Under the pieces are notes generated by a model. It ran no database searches, was not told the origin of the DNA, and was given only the letters and a program-made list of their open reading frames with translations. The position numbers were made by a program, and so were the translations under genes. This document shows positions 4,906-8,273 of a DNA stretch of 8,273 nucleotides, one piece after another (within the stretch, counting starts at the first letter, position 1; the number at the start of each line of letters is the position of its first letter). The DNA is from Clostridium sp. (GTDB lineage Bacteria; Bacillota; Clostridia; Acetivibrionales; Acetivibrionaceae): positions 1 through 8,273 of the forward strand of contig DUVG01000046.1 in assembly GCA_012841175.1 (NCBI GenBank), in the 5' to 3' direction.

Positions 4906-6312
4906 GTGAACTTAGGAAAAATTGTACAAATATTCGGTTCGGTTATAGATGTGGAATTTGAGAATGGGCATTTACCTAGAATAAGAGAAGCTCTTAAGGT
5001 GACTATAAATGGTAAAGTGTGTGTTATGGAAGTGGCACAACACATGGGAAGAAATATAGTCCGTTGTATTATGCTTAGTGAAAGTGAAAATCTTGCACGT
5101 AATATGAAGGTAAAGGCGACTGGGAGTGGCATTCGTGTCCCGATAGGTGAATGCACTTTAGGGCGGATGTTTAATGTATTAGGAGAGGAAATTGACGGTG
5201 GCCCTCCTATTTTGGATACCCAAACAAGATGGGAAATTCATAGAAAAGCACCTCCATTTGAAAGGTTGCGTCCCTCGTCTGAAATTTTAGAGACGGGAAT
5301 TAAAGTTATTGATCTTCTGGGACCTTACCCAAAGGGTGGGAAAATTGGCCTGTTTGGAGGTGCTGGTGTTGGTAAGACAGTTTTAATACAAGAACTTATT
5401 CACAACGTTGCTATGAAGCATGGAGGCTATTCCATTTTTGTCGGTATAGGAGAGCGAAGCCGTGAAGGAAATGAACTTTGGAGAGAAATGCAGGAAAGTG
5501 GAGTTGCAGAGAAAACTGCCCTGGTATTTGGGCAAATGAATGAATCTCCAGGTGTTAGAATGCGAGTGGGACTTTCTGGACTAACCATGGCAGAGTATTT
5601 CCGAGATTGTAAGCAAAAAGATGTGCTTTTCTTCATTGATAATATTTACCGCTTTGTGCAGGCAGGGAGCGAGGTTTCTACTTTGTTGGGTCATATGCCT
5701 TCAGCAGTAGGATATCAGCCTACTTTGGCAGAGGAAATGGGTGAACTGCAAGAACGTATTACTTCCACGGAAAGCGGATCTATTACTTCAGTTCAGGCAG
5801 TCTATATACCTGCTGATGATTTAACGGATCCGGCACCTGCTGCAACTTTTGCACATCTTGATGCCACTACGGTATTAAGCAGGAAAGTTGCAGAGCAGGG
5901 GATTTATCCTGCTGTTGATCCCCTTGAATCAACCTCTCGTATCTTAGAACCAGATATTGTAGGGGCTGAACATTATAAAACTGCAAGGAGGGTTCAGGAA
6001 ATACTTCAAAAATATAACGAGCTACAGGATATAATTGCAATTTTAGGTATAGACGAGTTGGGGGATGAGGATAAACAGGTTGTAACTCATGCTAGAAGAA
6101 TACAAAGATTTTTGTCACAACCAATTCATGTGGCAGAAAAATTCACAGGAGTTTCTGGTGTCTATGTACCACTACAAGAAACAATAAGAGGCTTTAAAGC
6201 AATTATAAATGGAGAAATGGATGATTACCCGGAAGCTGCGTTTTTCAATGTGGGAACAATTGATGATGTGGTAAAAAAAGCCGAGAAGATAGGATGGGAG
6301 AAAGAATTATGA
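4906..6312 (+). CDS. atpD: F-type ATPase subunit beta (catalytic)
   Basis: Beta carries the three catalytic sites. In its 468 residues I see Walker A GGAGVGKT (151-158), the catalytic Glu and phosphate-binding Arg in GERSREGNE (E183, R184), Walker B LFFIDNIYR (D245, with N246 and R249 kept), ADDLTDPAPAATFAHLDA, and a DELSEED-like loop reading DELGDED. All hydrolysis and synthesis residues that I can place are intact. One near-invariant site differs: LLGRMPSAVG reads LLGHMPSAVG (H263). GTG at 4906 follows GGAGG (4891-4895) by 10 nt and lies 2 nt after the atpG stop. The stop overlaps atpC as ATGA (6309-6312). Confidence 0.96.
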   Translation: MNLGKIVQIFGSVIDVEFENGHLPRIREALKVTINGKVCVMEVAQHMGRNIVRCIMLSESENLARNMKVKATGSGIRVPIGECTLGRMFNVLGEEIDGGPPILDTQTRWEIHRKAPPFERLRPSSEILETGIKVIDLLGPYPKGGKIGLFGGAGVGKTVLIQELIHNVAMKHGGYSIFVGIGERSREGNELWREMQESGVAEKTALVFGQMNESPGVRMRVGLSGLTMAEYFRDCKQKDVLFFIDNIYRFVQAGSEVSTLLGHMPSAVGYQPTLAEEMGELQERITSTESGSITSVQAVYIPADDLTDPAPAATFAHLDATTVLSRKVAEQGIYPAVDPLESTSRILEPDIVGAEHYKTARRVQEILQKYNELQDIIAILGIDELGDEDKQVVTHARRIQRFLSQPIHVAEKFTGVSGVYVPLQETIRGFKAIINGEMDDYPEAAFFNVGTIDDVVKKAEKIGWEKEL

Positions 6313-6602
6313 ATACTTTTCATATAAATATCCTAGCTACAGACAAACCTTTTTATACAGGTCCCTGTGAGTCTTTGATTGTTCCCACCTCACAGGGTAA
6401 ATATGGCATCATGGCTAATCATAGCAATTTCATTATTGCTACAACCCCTGGGGAGTTATTTTATCGGCTACCTGGAGAAGAAATGAGGGATGTAGCAGTT
6501 TCACAGGGTATTGTAAAAATAGAGAATAATAAGGTTTTAATGCTAGTTGATTGGGTAGAGTGCCCAGAGGATATTGATACAATTGGGCAAAGGGTGCTAT
6601 AG
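6309..6602 (+). CDS. atpC: F-type ATPase subunit epsilon, lacking the C-terminal helical domain
   Basis: Epsilon joins gamma to the c-ring. The 97 residues cover the N-terminal beta-sandwich: FHINILATDKPFYTG, ESLIVPTSQGKYGIMANHSN, TPGELFYRL, and VAVSQGIVKIENNKVLMLVD. The protein stops after PEDIDTIGQRVL, just where the two-helix C-terminal domain (about 40-45 residues in ordinary epsilon) should begin. That domain usually inhibits ATP hydrolysis and binds ATP in some bacteria, so this enzyme should lack that brake. The start is the ATG overlapping the atpD stop (ATGA), with GGGAG 8 nt upstream; an in-frame ATG at 6294 is too deep in atpD to be preferred. Past the TAG, the same frame stays open for 19 more codons (to TAA 6660-6662) and is rich in Lys, Gln, Glu and Arg. 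Confidence 0.93.
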   Translation: MNTFHINILATDKPFYTGPCESLIVPTSQGKYGIMANHSNFIIATTPGELFYRLPGEEMRDVAVSQGIVKIENNKVLMLVDWVECPEDIDTIGQRVL

Positions 6603-6626
6603 AAGCAGCAAGAGGAAAATTTTGAT

Positions 6627-6643
6627 AGGGGGTATAGAAAATT
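6627..6643 (+). promoter_or_regulatory. Ribosome binding site and ATT start of the yczE-marR fusion gene
   Basis: AGGGGG (6627-6632), 8 nt, then ATT (6641-6643). The frame from here to ATG 6725 is open for 28 codons (MTKIYDIKFNN...SRKAGV) and ends in the basic residues expected just before the first membrane helix. The frame closes upstream at TAG 6635-6637, so this is nearly the earliest start possible. Confidence 0.55.
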
Positions 6644-7828
6644 ACAAAAATTTATGACATAAAATTCAATAATAAAACAAAAGTTCATGACAAAATAAAA
6701 ATAACTTCAAGAAAAGCTGGAGTAATGTTAATAGGTCTTTTTCTTTCATCCCTAGGTGTAAGTTTTTCTATAAAAGCGGGGCTTGGTGCAACTCCAGTTG
6801 GGGTGTGTCCTGCAGTATTTAGTCCATATTTCAAAATATCAACAGGGATGGGAATGGCAATTTTACTGGGTTTGTTTTTCTTAACTCAAATTGTTATTTT
6901 AAAAAGAGAATTTAAGCCTTCATATTTTATGCAGTTAGCTGTTACCGTTATATATGGTTTATTTGTTGATTTAACGGCAAATATAGTTACTATCTTTCCT
7001 GAAGGGATATTCTGGGCACAAATTCTTTACTGTGGTTTGGGAATAGTAACTCTTGGTTTGGGTGTATTTACTATGCTTAAAGCTAATTTCCTTATGCTCC
7101 CTCAAGATGCATTGGTAAAAGTTATATCTGTGAGGTATAATAAGGAATATGGCAAAGTCAAGATTGTTTTTGACAGTTTATTGACTGTAATTGCAGCTAT
7201 TGGCTCATGGGTTTTATATCAAAAATTCATTCAAGTGGGAATTGGTACAATTGTTGCCGCTATATTTGTTGGAAAAATAATTAGCGGACTAAAAGAATTT
7301 AAGGGATTAAACCATTTCCTTGACCGAATAATCATAAAATCTGGGCAATTAGTAAAATATGAAGGGATAGTAAATATGGAACTTCCAAAAATGATATCTT
7401 TGTTGTATCGAAAAATGAATATGGAACTAAATGAGAGGCTCATGAAAATTGGACTTTCCAATGCACAGTCAAGATTACTAAAACTTCTCTATATTAATGG
7501 AGGAATGACACAGGCTGCTTTATGTGAAGAACTAGGGATGGATAAAAGTACTGTTGCAAAAGTGTTGATTCCTTTGATAAAGAATGACTTTGTGACAAAG
7601 ACGGTAAATCCAGAGGATGCCCGTTCCTTTTTGGTTTTTCCTACTCAGAAAGCCATTGAAATGATTCCAAAAACACTAGAGATTATTTCAGGTTGGACTA
7701 AAGATGTAACATCAGGGATAACAGAGTATGAAAAAGAACTTTTTTATAAGATGCTACATAAAGTTACCCAGCAGGCTGTTGCGATTTGTAAAAATAGTAA
7801 ATACAAGGATGGTTGTGCTTACCAATAA
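6641..7828 (+). CDS. YczE-like membrane protein fused to a MarR-family DNA-binding domain, apparent ATT start
   Basis: From ATT 6641 the protein has 395 residues. Residues about 28-215 form a membrane domain with roughly five hydrophobic segments, opening GVMLIGLFLSSLGVSFSI and KAGLGATPVG, which resembles the YczE/YitT-like membrane family (COG2364 type, function unclear). Residues about 249-378 form a complete MarR winged helix: a dimer helix, LSNAQSRLLKLLY, MTQAALCEELGMDKSTVAKV (recognition helix near 299-313), and the wing NPEDARSFLVF. It is probably a membrane-anchored transcription regulator. It lies 38 bp after atpC on the same strand with no terminator between, so likely the last gene of the ATPase operon and a candidate to bind the palindromes at 337-420. 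ATT follows AGGGGG (6627-6632) by 8 nt. ATG at 6725 (367 residues) has GGAG only 2 nt upstream and loses a basic N-tail. Substrate or signal unknown. Confidence 0.85.
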   Translation: MTKIYDIKFNNKTKVHDKIKITSRKAGVMLIGLFLSSLGVSFSIKAGLGATPVGVCPAVFSPYFKISTGMGMAILLGLFFLTQIVILKREFKPSYFMQLAVTVIYGLFVDLTANIVTIFPEGIFWAQILYCGLGIVTLGLGVFTMLKANFLMLPQDALVKVISVRYNKEYGKVKIVFDSLLTVIAAIGSWVLYQKFIQVGIGTIVAAIFVGKIISGLKEFKGLNHFLDRIIIKSGQLVKYEGIVNMELPKMISLLYRKMNMELNERLMKIGLSNAQSRLLKLLYINGGMTQAALCEELGMDKSTVAKVLIPLIKNDFVTKTVNPEDARSFLVFPTQKAIEMIPKTLEIISGWTKDVTSGITEYEKELFYKMLHKVTQQAVAICKNSKYKDGCAYQ

Positions 7829-7901
7829 AGAAGCACTAAGAAATTAATGAGTCGATATTTAATGAACTTAATATGTTTGTGGGCACTTTTTGTGTAATAA
7901 T

Positions 7902-7942
7902 AGGGTTAACCTTGATATAGCTAAGGTCAACCCTGTCTGTTT
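7902..7942 (+). terminator. Likely terminator of the ATPase/yczE-marR unit
   Basis: AGGGTTAACCTT (7902-7913) and AAGGTCAACCCT (7923-7934) pair over 12 positions with one A-C mismatch around a 9-nt loop. The following GTCTGTTTATCC is only moderately T-rich, with further T-runs to about 7975, so it may be a weaker intrinsic terminator. It is nearly symmetrical and could act on either strand. Confidence 0.65.
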
Positions 7943-7971
7943 ATCCTATTTAATTTTTATTTCTTTTAATA

Positions 7972-8000
7972 TTTATTTCCTGTAATCTATATGTTAAAAT
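7972..8000 (+). promoter_or_regulatory. Probable metY promoter with extended -10
   Basis: TG-T-TAAAAT at 7992-8000 is a good extended -10 element. A poor -35 match, TTTATT (7972-7977), lies 17 bp upstream. It would give a leader of about 130 nt before metY. Placement is by pattern only. Confidence 0.45.
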
Positions 8001-8139
8001 AACAGACAAACATAACTTTTTAAAGTAGTGATAATGTGAACAAAGTATGTTTCGTTGAAATATTAGAAAAGGCCAATAAGTTGATAGTAGTATTTAAAAA
8101 AAAAAGCAAAAAGAGTCAAAAATAATAAGGAGGCACAAT

Positions 8140-8273
8140 ATGAATAATAAAATTGAAACAAAATGTATTCATGAAGGTTGGAAACCAAGTCAAGGTGAAC
8201 CTAGACAATTACCAGTATATCAAAGTACAACTTTTAAATATGATTCCAGTAATGCAATGGGAAAACTATTTGA
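8140..8273 (+). CDS. metY: O-acetylhomoserine sulfhydrylase-type PLP enzyme (5' part only)
   Basis: ATG at 8140 follows AAGGAGG (8127-8133) by 6 nt, an ideal start. The visible 44 residues include TKCIHEGWKPSQGEPRQLPV, then YQSTTFKYDSSNAMGKLF, the typical opening of the Cys/Met-metabolism PLP family (His-x-G near the start, then P-x-Y-Q-S-T-T-F and a short helix ending G-x-L-F-D). The closest match by eye is the O-acetylhomoserine aminocarboxypropyltransferase / cysteine synthase group, which makes homocysteine from O-acetylhomoserine and sulfide in the cytoplasm. The PLP lysine and substrate-specificity residues are beyond the window, so cystathionine gamma-synthase or lyase relatives are not excluded. 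It has its own promoter and is probably unrelated to the ATPase cassette. Confidence 0.8.
   Translation, partial: MNNKIETKCIHEGWKPSQGEPRQLPVYQSTTFKYDSSNAMGKLF

Larger units (their letters stand above)
7829..8139. other. Intergenic region between the ATPase cassette and metY
   Basis: About 310 bp with no gene I can support. It contains a terminator-like stem-loop (7902-7942), a promoter-like extended -10 (7992-8000), an 8-bp inverted repeat TGTCTGTT (7934-7941) / AACAGACA (8001-8008) around the promoter region, a run of ten A (8096-8105), and the metY ribosome binding site. I see no SAM (S-box) or T-box leader features ahead of metY. Confidence 0.6.

Noticed and set aside
6294..6308. Upstream in-frame ATG for atpC adding five residues.
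   Set aside because: The ATG at 6309 overlaps the atpD stop (ATGA), has GGGAG 8 nt upstream and matches the usual epsilon N-terminus.
7934..8008. 8-bp inverted repeat TGTCTGTT / AACAGACA around the metY promoter region, possible operator pair.
   Set aside because: Arms are about 60 bp apart, one arm overlaps the terminator stem by 1 bp, and a match of this length in such a region is not improbable by chance.
8036..8125. A 29-codon GTG-started ORF (VNKVCFVEILEKANKL...) upstream of metY.
   Set aside because: No ribosome binding site, it ends in a low-complexity A-rich Lys run, and there is no sign of a leader peptide with repeated Cys or Met codons.
7829..8139. SAM riboswitch or T-box ahead of metY, which is common for this gene.
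   Set aside because: None of the S-box or T-box consensus elements is visible in the roughly 310-bp gap.

Overview
The window is AT-rich, uses strong AGGGGG/GGAGG-type ribosome binding sites and is most simply read as chromosomal DNA of a low-GC Gram-positive anaerobe (Clostridia/Lachnospirales-like). That placement is an inference from gene style and from the look of the proteins; no marker gene is present.

Layout. Positions 1-109 hold the last 35 codons of a protein ending in a zinc ribbon, closed by a strong intrinsic terminator (108-138). A long non-coding leader (about 139-433) carries a perfect sigma-A promoter (TTGACA-17-TATAAT, 243-271) and three palindromes of the form TTGG-YAAA-CCAA, spaced 33 and 32 bp apart. 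Next come a possible 17-codon leader peptide (434-487) and a tightly packed F-type ATPase operon in the usual order: a (atpB), c (atpE), b (atpF), alpha (atpA), gamma (atpG), beta (atpD), epsilon (atpC). The next gene on the same strand, 38 bp further on, encodes a YczE-like membrane protein fused to a MarR DNA-binding domain. A terminator at 7902-7942 ends that unit. A separate promoter precedes the 5' end of a metY-type O-acetylhomoserine sulfhydrylase gene, which runs off the right edge.

What is unusual. There is no free delta gene (atpH). The alpha protein instead starts with about 90 extra residues that look like the C-terminal domain of delta/OSCP, so each F1 would carry three copies of a domain normally present once, and the N-terminal domain of delta is absent. 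Epsilon stops after its beta-sandwich and lacks the inhibitory helical domain. The c subunit carries a signal-peptide-like N-terminus and a mixed ion-binding site (Glu-Thr with a downstream Tyr, but Met where Na+-type rings have Gln). Catalytic and coupling residues of alpha, beta and a are intact, so this looks like a working but specialised rotary ATPase, perhaps an accessory enzyme.

A second striking pattern is translational. Four genes (a, c, delta-alpha and yczE-marR) appear to start at ATT. In three of them the ATT lies exactly 8 nt after an AGGGGG Shine-Dalgarno sequence, and in all four the ATT start restores an N-terminus that later TTG/GTG/ATG starts would cut or place badly. The operon-terminal membrane-anchored MarR protein and the palindromes in the leader together suggest a self-contained, locally regulated ATPase cassette. 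This regulatory loop is a hypothesis.
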